DNA of 64,000 bases from Malachius bipustulatus (taxonomy: Eukaryota > Arthropoda > Insecta > Coleoptera > Melyridae), in assembly GCA_910589415.1 (NCBI GenBank), contig OU342635.1, positions 3,286,001-3,350,000 of the forward strand. The letters run 5' to 3'. Shown one piece after another: positions 1 through 10,967 of this stretch. The notes under the pieces are model-generated. The model did no database searches, was not told the DNA's origin, and saw only the letters and a list, made by a program, of their open reading frames with translations. Position 1 is the first letter of the stretch, and every line of letters starts with the position of its first letter. The position numbers and the translations under genes are program-made.

Positions 1-44
1 ACTTCAAAGATCTTATAAGGATTGATTTTATACACCTTTTTCAG

Positions 45-141
45 CTGTTACCTGCAAAGCCACGATGATCCAAACTTCATGGTCGCTGCAGCGTTCCTGT
101 CTGCGTTGGGGACATGCGCACAGAAAATTCAGCTTTTATAA
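45..141 (+). CDS. Probable terminal coding exon of an unidentified gene (partial, 3' end)
   Basis: A pyrimidine-rich tract ending in TTTTTCAG (37-44) looks like a 3' splice site. Reading in phase from 46 gives an open frame of 31 codons ending with TAA at 139-141; it contains the stretch DDPNFMVAAAFLSALG and has no rare or low-complexity codons. The same frame is closed upstream by TAA at 16-18, as expected if the preceding bases are intron. A poly(A) signal AATAAA follows at 441-446, consistent with a ~300-base 3' UTR. The tail is mildly hydrophobic (FMVAAAFLSALG), but too short for a family call and I do not recognise the protein. The rest of the gene would lie to the left of the window. 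It could be a chance open frame; the acceptor and the composition are the only support. Confidence 0.4.
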
Positions 142-440
142 AATGATGAATGTCTGACTTAATTAGTCTATTACACTGTTATAGGTAATACAGATTGCGA
201 TATTATTACCTATCTCTACTTATCCAAGCACTTAAGTACCTAGGTACTTTTTCTCCTAAGATTTAAATTCATATGCAGATTAGCCGCCACTGTCTAACAT
301 TGTGTCTGATCTTCACTGTTTAGTTTGGCCGCTAGCCAAGAGAGAGCTATGCCGTCACCTCTTTCTAGACATCTCTTTCAGTAAGATGACTGCTAAGACG
401 CCGGTCAAACATTCGTCATATTGGCGAGTTGATATTAAAC

Positions 441-446
441 AATAAA
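441..446 (+). terminator. Poly(A) signal AATAAA for the gene ending at 141
   Basis: AATAAA occurs 300 bases downstream of the candidate stop codon, in a long AT-rich stretch. It is the first canonical hexamer after that stop that I noticed. Such hexamers are frequent in AT-rich DNA, so the link to the exon is by position only. Confidence 0.3.
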
Positions 447-1567
447 ATTATTCTCTTTAAACGTTAAATTCATTATTATTGGGTTATATTCAGAGTGCCA
501 TCGAACTTATGCAAAAAAAATAGGGGAACAAGTAAAATATTCATAGCTACTTCAATAATACCCCTACATTACACCAACACCAACACCAACCTAACTATTA
601 TCAACCCCTGTATATGTAAGACGGTATAGAGGGTAGAGGTAGAGGTAGAGGTAAGTCAGGTCATATCTAATAAGAGACTAATTACATTTGCATAGCAATG
701 AGTCTATAAATTGTAATAAAAAGGGCAAGTGGGCAGCGTTTCGGACATTCCGTGTTCTAAGGTTGGCATGACTGCGACCATTAGCCAGAGCTTTCTGACC
801 CGCGATATGCAAATTCACGCGGATAGTATCGATCTTCCAACGCCCAGTCGCTGACCGACACCTTTATAAAGCCTTTAAAATACACATGTCCTCTTACTGT
901 TTTATACAGTAGTGATGATTATGATTCTAATTCTAAATATTTCAACAAACGCAAGAACTCTGCTGCTGATGGCCTGACTAAAAAATTCTTCATTTTGAAT
1001 ATTTCTATAAATGATTCGGAAAAGTTGAACGATAATATCTTCTACTTTCACCCCTGCAGCATTTTTTCTTAAAAGCTGTCAATTAGCCTTCGAAATATAA
1101 ATGGATAGGATTTTCTAAAAAAAAAAATAAGAATTTTTGGATAGTTACTGAAGAATAGTAGACAATAGAGGATGATGGCCGGATCCGTATACGCTGCAAT
1201 TTTCACCTCTGGCGCTCAAAGCCACAACTTCGTGAAATCGTGACGCGTCATTTGACGTCATTATACCTACGTTACTCGATTAGACAGATTAACACCCTTC
1301 AATTTTGGCATTCAAATATGAAACACTCTGCGTATCAGTACTTATCTGATTATTACAGTGGTACTGACGGATTTCCGCGATCTGACCATTCTTTCTTGTA
1401 ATTTTTTTTAAAATAATTCCTAATGCAGTTTTTTTAGAGTGAATATGCCGTAATTTCTCATTCAAAACCGACCTTTAAAATGATTATTAAGGTTTGTGTC
1501 GTCGGTCATTGCTGATCGATCGAATTATTACATTGTCAAAATTGTCATACACCATCAGTAGCTACAA
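447..1567. other. Intergenic; short simple repeats only
   Basis: No open frame or family is recognised. Around 571-592 there is a short CACCAA run and around 630-652 four copies of a GTAGAG-type hexamer. A slightly GC-richer stretch lies at about 725-860 with no recognisable coding content. Confidence 0.5.
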
Positions 1568-1811
1568 TAGGGTACCTGTATTACCGACACTAACGCTCGG
1601 ACATGCGCGCAGGACTCGAAGTAGTTACGAAAGATAGATGGGCATTTATGTCATCACAATGGTGATTTCGTCCCTCTCTAGACCCTTACTAGCAACATAG
1701 GAATGTTAGCTAATAATAAATGATTTCAGGATTTATGAATGATGATACAAATGAGGATTTATATCATCATTGTCGGTAATACCTGATAGTGTCGGTAATA
1801 CAGGTATCCTA
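1568..1811. mobile_element. Short-TIR MITE, long copy of the TAGGGTACCTG hairpin family
   Basis: The left end reads TAGGGTACCTGTATTACCG and the right end is its near-perfect inverted complement (GGTAATACAGGTATCCTA, 1794-1811). The TA at each outer edge suggests insertion at TA. A second partial copy of the end sequence (about 1771-1784) lies just inside the right terminus. The interior (~190 bases) has no coding frame. Two much shorter copies, essentially end to end, lie at 8806 and 50762. Confidence 0.7.
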
Positions 1812-2357
1812 TTAGGACAACTGCAACAGCACCGCCAAGCGTATAAGGATGAAACTAAAAGGTATGTTTGCTTAAACATGGCGGGAATTTTAAATATCAA
1901 CATTGAAAACAAAACAAACTTGACAGCTATTTAGAATTTCTCGAATAAATCTTGGTAGCGTGGCTTGACAGGTTTTAAAACATTCATAGACGTCAAAAAT
2001 AATTCAAAAATAAGAGTCTAATGGACAAGAAAGCTTCACTCATTTGAATTGTAGACTCACGGTATGAAACAATTATATATTATTACAAGACAAATTTAAC
2101 AAGCCTTGCTGCGAAATATTTTAAGTGAGAGTGCAAACACGACAGGTAATTACATTGAGCAGCATCTTATTTAATAATTAAAATATTTGGCAACCGTTCA
2201 TCTTGCTTAATTAAACTCATTGGAATCTTTGTTCGGTACTAATTACTAACTACTTGTCTTTATCAAACAATAACTTTTACTGTCAGCTCGAGGATCTTTT
2301 CAGATTAATATTATTCAAGACAGTGCCTTTAGGTATACAATTTTATCATAATTTACA
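1812..2357. other. Upstream region of the NDUFA1-like gene
   Basis: AT-rich DNA with no repeat recognised. It ends with CATAATTTACAG (2347-2358), which resembles a 3' splice site, so part of this stretch may be an intron in the 5' UTR. No clear TATA element or donor was identified. Confidence 0.35.
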
Positions 2358-2362
2358 GATAA

Positions 2363-3013
2363 ATGTGGTGGAACATTATCCCGGGAGCTGCAGTAGTCTA
2401 CCTCGCAATGGCAGGTCCACATGTCTTATCAGCAGCCGCCAACTACCTCTTGGTGGGAAATTTCTACAGAAGAAGTTTAGATGACCTAGACACCTACAAC
2501 GAACACTGTAGAAATTATATGAGAGACACCAGGATTGCTGGAAGTCCTTACTGGGTAACAGGACTTGCAGGAATCCCCGAGAAAACGTCAGATGAAGACG
2601 AAGAACTAGACGAAAAAAAGTCTCTTGAAGACAAGTGCGTGAAAGTAATGGAAGAAAAAGAATTGAAAGATGCCCTATGCAGAGAACCTTGCGCACGAGA
2701 GACGACTGGTGGTGGTGACATTTCAGAGGCAGATGAAAAAGAGAAGTGTCAAAGAATCGCTGACAAATACGGCTGGAAACTCATCAAGTCTCAGGATAAG
2801 GAAGTTGGAATTAAAGATAGCGGTTCGAATAAGATAAGTGAAGAAGAGAAAGAACTTCAATGCGAAGAGAAGGTGAGGGAACATATTGAGATGAGAGAGC
2901 AAGCTCGTCAGCAGAAAGAAGAAACTGAATTACAACTACAAGAGGAAGTGAAAGGGCTTTTAGAAGAAAAAAAGAAGAATAAAAGTGGATGTAAAGTAGA
3001 ATCGAAAGAATAA
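2363..3013 (+). CDS. NDUFA1 (complex I MWFE subunit)-like protein with long charged C-terminal extension
   Basis: This 216-codon frame starts at ATG 2363, four bases after a splice-acceptor-like TTTACAG and with A at -3. Residues 1-73 follow the layout of NDUFA1, an accessory membrane subunit of mitochondrial NADH:ubiquinone oxidoreductase usually ~70 residues long: MWWNIIPG at the N-terminus, one hydrophobic segment (about 5-31), then YMRDTRIAG (52-60) and GLAGIPE (67-73), matching the family's ERDRRISG-type and GL-NI end. Residues 74-216 are an unusual addition: very rich in E, K and D, six Cys (92, 106, 110, 129, 167, 210), and a probable coiled coil at about 158-206. What is seen is the motif order and the tail; the family call is by recognition, not a search. 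It could be a divergent paralogue with a new role rather than the housekeeping subunit. No canonical AATAAA lies directly downstream; AGTAAA at 3040 is a possible variant. A SINE starts 72 bases after the stop. Confidence 0.55.
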   Translation: MWWNIIPGAAVVYLAMAGPHVLSAAANYLLVGNFYRRSLDDLDTYNEHCRNYMRDTRIAGSPYWVTGLAGIPEKTSDEDEELDEKKSLEDKCVKVMEEKELKDALCREPCARETTGGGDISEADEKEKCQRIADKYGWKLIKSQDKEVGIKDSGSNKISEEEKELQCEEKVREHIEMREQARQQKEETELQLQEEVKGLLEEKKKNKSGCKVESKE

Positions 3014-3084
3014 TATATTATTTATTAGTGTGATAAGAAGTAAATATATTTCCATTTTGGTGTATTTTGTTTACGTTTAAGTAT

Positions 3085-3358
3085 TTTTTTTTTTTTTTTA
3101 AAAAAGGAGGGAGCATCGGTCTTAACTATGTAGGTAAGACAAAGTCGCTCCACTTCCGGTAACACGGGATTTCGAGTATCTTACTCATTCACCCAGCCTC
3201 AAGTATGCCTTTTATAAATTTAAACGTTCGGTCGCTTGTTGTATTTTTCACATACATTCGAAAATGCATCCGAAAAATAACACGAGCCGGTGAGTCCCGA
3301 ACTCGCGACCTTAGGCTCGGTAGGCAGCGGACTGAACCACTAGGCTACGCGAGTCTCC
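3085..3358 (-). mobile_element. tRNA-derived SINE (complete copy with target-site duplication)
   Basis: On the minus strand the element begins with a tRNA-like head. A-box-like GTAGCCTAGTGGTTC lies within 3331-3350 and B-box-like GAGTTCGGGACTC within 3292-3310, as in RNA polymerase III promoters. A unique body follows and then an A-rich 3' tail (read as T-rich on + at 3085-3101). The perfect 14-bp direct repeat TTACGTTTAAGTAT flanks it at 3071-3084 and 3359-3372, the signature of LINE-mediated (target-primed) insertion. Length is 274 bp. The head lacks a normal intact acceptor/T-arm context for a functional tRNA, so I call it a SINE and not a tRNA gene. The partner LINE is not known. Confidence 0.85.
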
Positions 3359-3372
3359 TTACGTTTAAGTAT

Positions 3373-5225
3373 ATTTTTTTTTATTTAAAAGGGCTTGTCA
3401 TCATCAACCAGTTGTGAAGTTGCAGTAGCCTGTTCTTCAATAAGATGTGCTCCAGACTTGTGATTATAGAGTTGCAGCACCAGCAACACTCCCCGCCAGC
3501 TCTGTTATTAGGCTATGACGTCACCTGCGACACAAGTTTTATTGTTCCACCGTTCAAATCGCTAATTTGCAAATTGTACACCCAATTTTTTTATTAAATA
3601 TTATAGGACACTCTACCTACTATACATTTTCATATTGTCTGAGAAAAATCTTTTATCAACTATTTTATTAGGTATTCAATTATTCCAAGTAGCTCGGTCA
3701 TTTTTATGCAGTAAACAGGTATATGATATTCATTCCCGTAGACAGTGACGGAAGACTATACGATATTATTATAAGGGTGTGGTGACGCTTTACCCTTATT
3801 AAAAAGTCAACCGCGTTAACTTACCTGAATAATGCAGTGACCATCAACCTTTGATAGTTTAGATTTTTAGATGAGGATTGCCTTTAAATATTTTCAAATA
3901 ATTTTATAATAATATTCATAACATTAAACCACCTCATTAACATAGCGTTTATCGACCAAAATACTAACACTAACTCTAAACACTGTCGTCTGGAGATAAA
4001 ATCAGCAATTATGTATTAGTAAATAAGTAGCCCAGACAATCGATTGGAGACTGGCCAAACTAGCCAGCAATAGTAGGTAATAGCATTCCCATTCAAAATA
4101 ATTCATGTGGTCTTTATTTACAAAATTATTTATACGAACTGGACCTGACGAATCAATCACTCTGTATTTACAATTCAATTGCTGTTTCTTGTCTTCTCTG
4201 GACACTAATAATAATATCTACGTAGCTAGGTAGGTACATTTACAAGGCAACTTTTTAGTGTTGCCGGTACGTTTCTTTCTAATAGGAGGTTTGTGGAATA
4301 ATCATTTTCACATTGTGCGAAAACTGTTTCACATCACCAGTGTCCAAGGTTTGCTGAATCGATAACGAAAGTTATCGATTGTTACCTACTTGCGTGGAAA
4401 GTTCACCTTGGAGAAGTGTGAAAAGTAGGAAGAACGTGAGAAAATGATGTCAGAGGGCAGTTAATTACGAGTAGAATAATCAAATAGGTCTTAACTGGTA
4501 TATTACTTAAACTAGAGGCGTGTAGCTCGAAGGTACCGACATAAATTCAGAATAGATCCCTTTTACACTGTGAGTCTAAGCCCCTCTTAGATGAAGAGCG
4601 GAGGGCCCTGGGGAACTTTTAAGGGGATCTTAGATTTTTCCTTCGGGGGGTTCGCCGATAAATTGGGAAGTCAATAATTTAATAATTTATTATTATCTTA
4701 TTTAGCTTTGTCTACTATCGCTTCCTTATTCGCTTACTCTTCGCAGTCTGAGCTGATATCGCTTGTTGATCATTCGCAATTTTCACTCAGACTAAACTCA
4801 CACCGCTCCTAGCTCCGCTTATTTACCTACATACACCCTTAGAGTGCTCCTGGAGTGTACTCGAGAGTAGATTCTTTTCCCAAATCACTTCTGGATTCTG
4901 GAACATCCCAACCAGTAGTGGCTTCCAGACTTCCCGATTCTGGAAATTTGGTATTCGAACTCTCTCTTTTATGGTCGAGAATTTCCGGCATAACCGTAAT
5001 AGCGCGGTACCAGGCTAACAGAACTAGGAGAAAGGTAGCTGAAAATTACGACAATAAAAAATTCATAGCCCTGAAACGGTGGCTCCAATTGAAAAACGGA
5101 CTTTGTTTTCAGATTCGCAGCGGCTAAAAGTATTAAAGGCCAGGATTTCGTTCAAAAACCACGTCCAAACTAAAAAAAATTAATTCAAAGGGGGGACCCT
5201 TTGTTCATTTTTTTCAAAAACATTA
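3373..5225. other. Intergenic, no recognised gene or family
   Basis: Open frames here are short and have no recognisable motifs. There is a short inverted repeat at 4360-4382 (ATCGATAACGAAAGTTATCGAT). The stretch around 4560-4660 is somewhat GC-richer, with no family recognised. Confidence 0.4.
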
Positions 5226-5228
5226 TTT

Positions 5229-6055
5229 TTCGAAAGCGAGCTGATAATTTTTTCTGGTAGTACCTACTTACATGGGGGTGTGATTCTACATGAAAAAATA
5301 ATGACAGTTTGCTATACATAATAAACATATGTACGCAAATGCTTCTTTTTCCAAATACAGGGTGTTATGGGTTTACTTAAAAACTGACCGATTTGCTCTG
5401 AAACTGGTCGAGATATGCAAATGAATTTTGGTGGGCTTTAAGATAAAGTTATTGCGCATTTTTTGACATGCAATTAAGAATTTTATGTTCATCAGTTGCG
5501 CGCATGCGGGCAGTTGCCTCACTAAAAAAAAAACAATTTTTTTTTAAGAAAAAAAGGTACGCCACTGAGATTTTTTATAGCAAATAATAATTATTTTTTC
5601 ATGTAGAATTACTCCTTGAAGTTTGTCGCACAACCCTGTTTATACAGGGTGTAATTAAAAAGTAAAAAAATAATGACAGTTTGCTATGTATTTTTTGCAT
5701 AGAAGTGGCGCCCCATACGAAAAAAAGACAAAAGAGGTTTCTTATCACAAATTGAACGAGAAATTAAAAAATGATTTTTAATTTAAAAAAAATCAGTGGC
5801 GTATTATTTTTTTCTTAAAAAAAATGAGATGAGAACATAAAATTCTTAATTTCTTAATTGAATGTTGCATGTCAAAAAATGTAGAATCACTTTCTCTCAT
5901 AACCCATCCAATTTCATTTGTATATCTCGACGGGTGTCAGCAAATAAATAAATCGTCAGTTTTTAAGTAAACCTATATCTATAACACCCTGTATCTGGAA
6001 AACGAAGCATTTGCGCACATAAGTTTGTCGCACTTATTTACTAACACCCTGTATA
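5229..6055. repeat. Long palindromic non-autonomous element (family PAL-C)
   Basis: Left arm from about 5326 (ACATATGTACGCAAATGC) and right arm ending about 6026 are inverted copies with mismatches; both contain CAGGGTGTTAT or its complement and the phrase TTTTTAAGTAAACC. TACAGGGTG-type ends also occur inside (5645-5653) and at the outside (6043-6054, ACACCCTGTATA). Sub-blocks around ATTCTACATGAAAAAATAA occur both outside (5283) and inside, inverted (5593-5611), so the element is layered. No coding frame. A shorter related copy lies at 31610-31860. Confidence 0.65.
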
Positions 6056-6215
6056 AGGTATTAGGGATCGCAAAATCCCGGAAGTGTCCCTTTTTTCGAC
6101 ACCAATTAATTGTTACTTTTTGATATTATAACGAGACCACTCTGGAAAAATTCTATTAGTTTCTTGAAATTCCAGTTTCACCATTTTGTATGTTTACGTT
6201 TAATTTTTTATAATG

Positions 6216-6560
6216 GGTTAGTCAATGACACGTTCGCGACAATTCCAGTCACATGTCAGAAATGACGCATCGACGGCCAGTGTGAGTTCTACAGTCTACG
6301 AGAATGTGCCTACTGTTTCGATGATGCGTCGGGGGACTATATAAGGGCCGCCGTGTGGCTGCGTGCAGCAGTAATATCTAGGAAGTGACTAGTGAAAGCT
6401 GAAGTATAGTAAGGAAGACAAATCAGTAGTGACTAGTGAGTGATAGACAAGTATAGACAAGTGGTATAGTATCTGTGAGTGAAGGCAAGAGAACATCTGT
6501 GTTTGATTCTTTAGATTTAGAGGTTATAACTTGTGTTAGTCAATAAAGGAATTTGCAAAA
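6216..6560 (+). promoter_or_regulatory. Pol II core promoter plus poly(A) signal, probably part of a solo or truncated LTR
   Basis: TATATAAG at 6338-6345 is followed, 32 bases from its first T, by the initiator-like GCAGTA with A at 6370. AATAAA at 6543-6548 lies ~175 bases further on. The interval holds repeated GACTAGTGA and ATAGACAAGT words and is GC-richer than its surroundings. A TATA box and a poly(A) signal within 210 bases and no coding frame between them is the arrangement of the U3-R-U5 region of an LTR. I could not fix TG/CA ends or a 4-6 bp target duplication; the repeated word GTTAGTCAAT (6216-6225 and 6535-6544) is noted but does not fit LTR ends. It could instead be the promoter and first exon of a host gene. 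Confidence 0.4.
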
Positions 6561-7784
6561 CTTTAGCGATGGTGCTTTATTATTGTGAGAATACCTAAAT
6601 CTATTATTTTGAATATCTATGATATGTGGTTTGAGGTACTTTAGACTTAATTTACTTAAAAACTATTGGGAAATACGAATATTCATGAGTATACCTTTTT
6701 TTGAAAGAAATCTCCAGGTAATTCAACGCTGATACCTAAGTAAAGTCTTGTAAGTCCATGAGCGTAGAAGTTGTTGAGGGAAGAAGGGGTAATATAACCA
6801 GTATCTACGTCACTGATGATTCTTTTTTTCCAATGTTTTTCTTCATTTTGTGTGCTTTAAATGATAATAAATAACCTCTTGGTATAAAATTAAAATATTG
6901 AGAAATGCCCAAAACAAGTCTTCTATAAACTGGAGCATAAAGTCCTTGCTACAAAAACCTGGCTGTCCCTGTAGAACAAAAAAAAGAATTGGACGAGAGA
7001 AGATTTTTGGCAAAATGTATATTATGAAAATTCATTCACCACGTTCAAAAGAGAAACAACATCAGTCTAGATAGAAGCCAAACTACGAAACGATACTTGT
7101 AAATAAATAAATTCCCATATCCTGGTCGCTTCTGAGATTTACGGAAATTTTCCCGAAATCCGAAAGTGAATCTGGAAAACATATTTGTGTATTAGTGACA
7201 ACACGACTGGGCATCCAAAAACTGAGGACAGTGGCATTATATTAAGGATGGAAGTTTTATTTAGTATGCTGACTGATGATCTGGCCCAATTCTGGTGGCT
7301 CTTGGCGCCCACTATATTGTTTCGGCATGTCTCACGGTGGTCTATATTAAGAACAACGGCCATCCTAACTGTCACTCTCCCAAGTCTGTTTCGCCGATCA
7401 TTCCGTTTACAATGTTGCAATTGCAAATGAACCGGTAGGTATTATAGGTAGGAGGATAACTATAAAAGTTCTTTATACATAAAAAATTAAAAAAAATCTC
7501 TCAAAAACATTGATCTCTTCGAATCCAGGACGAATTTCCAACAATTGGCTGCGCTGGCCGCTGGCGCTGGCAAATCTAAATTCTACCAGGACCAGTTCGT
7601 TTGTTTTGAAGTCCCGGTAACATTGTTTCGTTGTTTATTTAAATCGCAGTATAATTTGTACGATTTTTCGACTGTTTCCCAACGTCCTGATTAATGTTGG
7701 TAACGATTACGTAAGTCGTCGGCTAGAAAATTGTTTGGGTTACGAGACATGAGTATAATTTGCAATGCAGCTTTAGATTGTCTC
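6561..7784. other. Intergenic, nothing recognised
   Basis: Overlapping short frames on both strands at about 7139-7430 carry no recognised motif and are probably chance. No repeat family was matched here. Confidence 0.4.
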
Positions 7785-8720
7785 TCTATTACAAGGTGCC
7801 CAAGATAATAATGAACAGCATTGGGATCCAAGAAACCGTGGGAGATTCAGGATCGGTAAATGGGGAAAAAGTTGAGCAACCAGGACACTACAATGGCAGA
7901 AAGAGCTTTCAAAACTTATTTTTGATTTTCAAATTATTCTGAAAAAAAAAAAAAATCAATTTTAGTTTTTCTTAATGACGTTATTATTGAAGATTTGGAA
8001 AAACTGTCATTGCAAGTATTGACCAGCTTTATTTTTGCGATGTCAGCTTCTTTTTATGTGATGATTCATACATATATTAGCAGGACCGGACGGAACTTTA
8101 TTTCTTTAGTACGGCCCTGGAGTTTTATTGAAAAAATTGAAAAATATTTTAATTCTGATGAATTTAATGAGATGCCACACATGGTGGTTCAAACGTGATT
8201 CGGGCAATAATATTGACATCATAATCAGTTTAATTTTCCCTCCATCAGTTTAATACGGATCTGTGCTCTTATTAAACTGATGATGACAATAACTTTAATC
8301 CGAAACATGTTTGAACCGCCATGGTGGCAAATTATTAATTTCAGAATTAGAATGTCTTTCAATTTTTTCAATAAAAAATCCAGGGCCGTATTAAAAAAAA
8401 TAAAGTTCAGTCCGGTCCTGTCAATATGAATCGTCAAATAAAAAAACTGACATCGCAAAAATAAAGCTCGTCAATAACTGCAATGAAAATGTGGTTTCAG
8501 TTTTTCCAAATCTTCAACAACAACGTCAATAAATGAGAAAAACTAAAATTAATTCTTTTTCGAAATAATTTGAAAATCAAAAATAATTTTTGATTCTCTT
8601 TCCGCAATTGCATTGACCTCCTAGTTGCCCAACTTTTTCCCCATTTAACCGACCTTGTATCTCCCACGGTTTCCGAGATCCCCATGCTGTTAATTCTTAT
8701 CATGGACACAGTGTATACAG
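7785..8720. repeat. Near-perfect ~0.94-kb palindrome (family PAL-B)
   Basis: The two halves are inverted copies over ~450 bases each, meeting around 8225-8285. Paired landmarks include AAACCGTGGGAGAT (7837) with ATCTCCCACGGTTT (8658-8671), and TACGGCCCTGG (8111) with CCAGGGCCGTA (8379-8389). The centre itself contains CAGTTTAAT and ATTAAACTG as an inner inverted pair. TATACAGGGTG follows at 8714-8724, the same end motif as other elements in the window. The frames on each arm mirror each other and are not considered genes. A shorter relative lies at 22976-23600. Confidence 0.75.
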
Positions 8721-8805
8721 GGTGTGTTTGAAAAAAATACGTTTTATGAAGAGAAATGTACAAAAGACAAAGTTGTCAAAATACAGTTGCTCAAACTGTT
8801 CTGCT

Positions 8806-8864
8806 TAGGGTACCTGTATTACCGACACTGACGCTGCAGTGTCATCGGTAATACAGGTACTCTA
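8806..8864. mobile_element. 59-bp hairpin element, TAGGGTACCTG family
   Basis: TAGGGTACCTGTATTACCGA (8806-8825) pairs with TCGGTAATACAGGTACTCTA (8845-8864), leaving a loop of ~19 bases. It corresponds to the ends of the 1568-1811 element joined directly. No coding potential. Confidence 0.75.
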
Positions 8865-10702
8865 CTTCTGTTCACTTGTAGAAAAAAGCGATAAGATAAT
8901 AATTCGCCCTGCTTGTAAACAGCTACAAGAAAGATATAAGTTAACGTTCATTTTGAAAAGTACAGTTTTGTAAAGTTTTTTTTTCCTTCTGAATATTGAA
9001 AGCTCGTCCAAACATCAGCGATATCATGATGCATGATGGCAACATTGTACCTTTTATTCAACACCCTCGTATAATCAAATAAGTATATGATTAGTCACAT
9101 TTTTGAAATATATTAATTAATGAACTGGTCGGTGTAATTGGCTGGAGAAGTCAGAAAATAAAATGCTCCATTAAGAATTTCCCGCTGACGATGCGGGAAC
9201 AATCCGAATCGTCAAACTTCTGGCAAGTGCTATATCTGATGTGGGAGGACCAGGCAATCTGAAAGCGTGTTTCAGCAATAGCGCTTTCAGCTTTCAGTAG
9301 GCGGATCGGGAATTTATATTCACTTACCAAGCTGAAATATTACCGTCGCATTGGTATTTTTAAAATATCCACCGGTAACAATAATTGAGGTAACGTTTTC
9401 GTGGAGACATAAGCTTCGTTATAAATAGCACACGTATAAGAATTGTCTGAAGAAGTTATAATATACCTACACGAACTACTTTTCGGGCTAGATTGACTTA
9501 TAATACCTATACGAGAATCATGCGAGGTCTCTTTGATGAAGAGTATAAAAATTTTCAAATTTGACTGAATAATATTTCTGTAAATTTCTTATTAATGTTC
9601 TACGTTATGAGTGTTTTCGATGAGTATCTCAAGTGCTGGAGCAATTTGAAAACTATTTTTTTATTCTTTGTTGAGTCCCCTAATTTCTCCCTAATATGTT
9701 TTCACGCTTAAAAACAGCTAACTTGATTGGTTTGAAAGGATAAAGGTAAAAAAATACATCTTTCTTATCTTTATCACGCACACACACACACACCCACACC
9801 GAAGTAGAGAGTTCAAATATTGGGCGCCAAATTCCTACACTAAATGTGAAAGTAAACACTCTCCTACTTAAAAAGAGTAATAATCTTAAAAAGAGCAAAA
9901 GGTAAGTAATGGAGTGGGATGCCGGATGCTTTTTTTTTAATTTTGAATTTTGATGTTCCAAAATTAAATCCTATAAGCTATAAAATTCGCTTATGATTAT
10001 AATTGTTTCTATTTTTTTCGGCTATTTTAGTCGAGGTTATCCCTACGTCGAAAAAGCCATGAATTGAATAAAAATTATTTTATTTACATTAATATTTACA
10101 AATTAAAGAACAAATAGATTTTATATTTCCTAAAACGTATCGAAATGTCTCTAAGTAAATATTTCAATAGACAATTGAAATTATCTTACTTTTAGATGAA
10201 ATGTCTTTAAATAACTGGGGCCAAAATCAGATGTTAGGAAAATTGGAGTACTTACAGGATTTTTGGTAGTATATCGGCGTCTGCAATTAGATTACCTTCT
10301 ATCTCGAGCCGATTCATAGACTAGAAACGTTTAGTTGGATTGGGTTAGTTGGACGTACTCTCGACTGTCAGGTACCCTAAACCAATCAGCAAATCGCGTC
10401 TCATTGTGTCCTTTTTACTTTATGAGATCTCTTGATTGCGCCTGTCCTTCTATACCGTTTGTTAAGCGTTACACGTCGCTGTTTACTATAGTTAAGCGGA
10501 AACTACGAATTTATAAAGTCGTAAGCAAAACTCGGTATTCTAGGTACGATCATTGAAAAATAGAGAGCGCTAGCCGTTCGAACTTGTTATTATTTTAAAA
10601 CGGCTTTTATAAATAATGAAAGCAAAATTTTCTCACGGAAATTACTTTAACGACGATGGATCGTTACAATATCAAAAAATACTTTAAAAAATGACATTTT
10701 AT
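8865..10702. other. Intergenic with a short CA microsatellite
   Basis: A (CA)n run with one interruption occupies about 9776-9800. No other repeat or gene is recognised. Frames on the minus strand (9340-9558, 9680-9961) lack any motif. Confidence 0.45.
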
Positions 10703-10967
10703 GTGATTTCTCAAGAAAGGTATGTTGTAATTTTTTCTTATATGTATGTCATAGTTTTCGAGTTATTCAATCATATTTTTAATTTTGATGCGCGCGAATT
10801 TTCGTTTATTTTAAATTTTTGAGGCTCAGCCTTTAAATTTTAAATCAAAATTTTCGCGCATCAAAAATACAAAATCTGCATTTTCATAAATATTGAATGT
10901 AACTCAAAACTATGACATATACTTATGTACGAAAAAATTACAAGATACCTTTCTTTTAAGAAATCAC
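10703..10967. repeat. 265-bp palindrome
   Basis: GTGATTTCTCAAGAAAGGTA at 10703 onward pairs with TACCTTTCTTTTAAGAAATCAC (10946-10967). Inner blocks such as GATGCGCG / CGCGCATC (about 10788, 10855) and the centre GAGGCTCAGCCTT are also inverted. Arms are ~125 bases with mismatches. No CAGGGTG ends were seen, so superfamily is unknown. Confidence 0.7.

Noticed and set aside
3292..3350. Possible tRNA gene on the minus strand
   Set aside because: A and B boxes are present but the full cloverleaf is not convincing; body, A-rich tail and 14-bp target duplication show a SINE.
6216..6544. GTTAGTCAAT direct repeat as a target-site duplication
   Set aside because: The enclosed segment does not have TG/CA or inverted ends, and the second copy overlaps the AATAAA signal; probably coincidence.
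7139..7430. 95- and 81-codon frames on opposite strands over the same bases
   Set aside because: No recognisable domain, no splice or promoter support; overlapping antisense frames are most likely chance.
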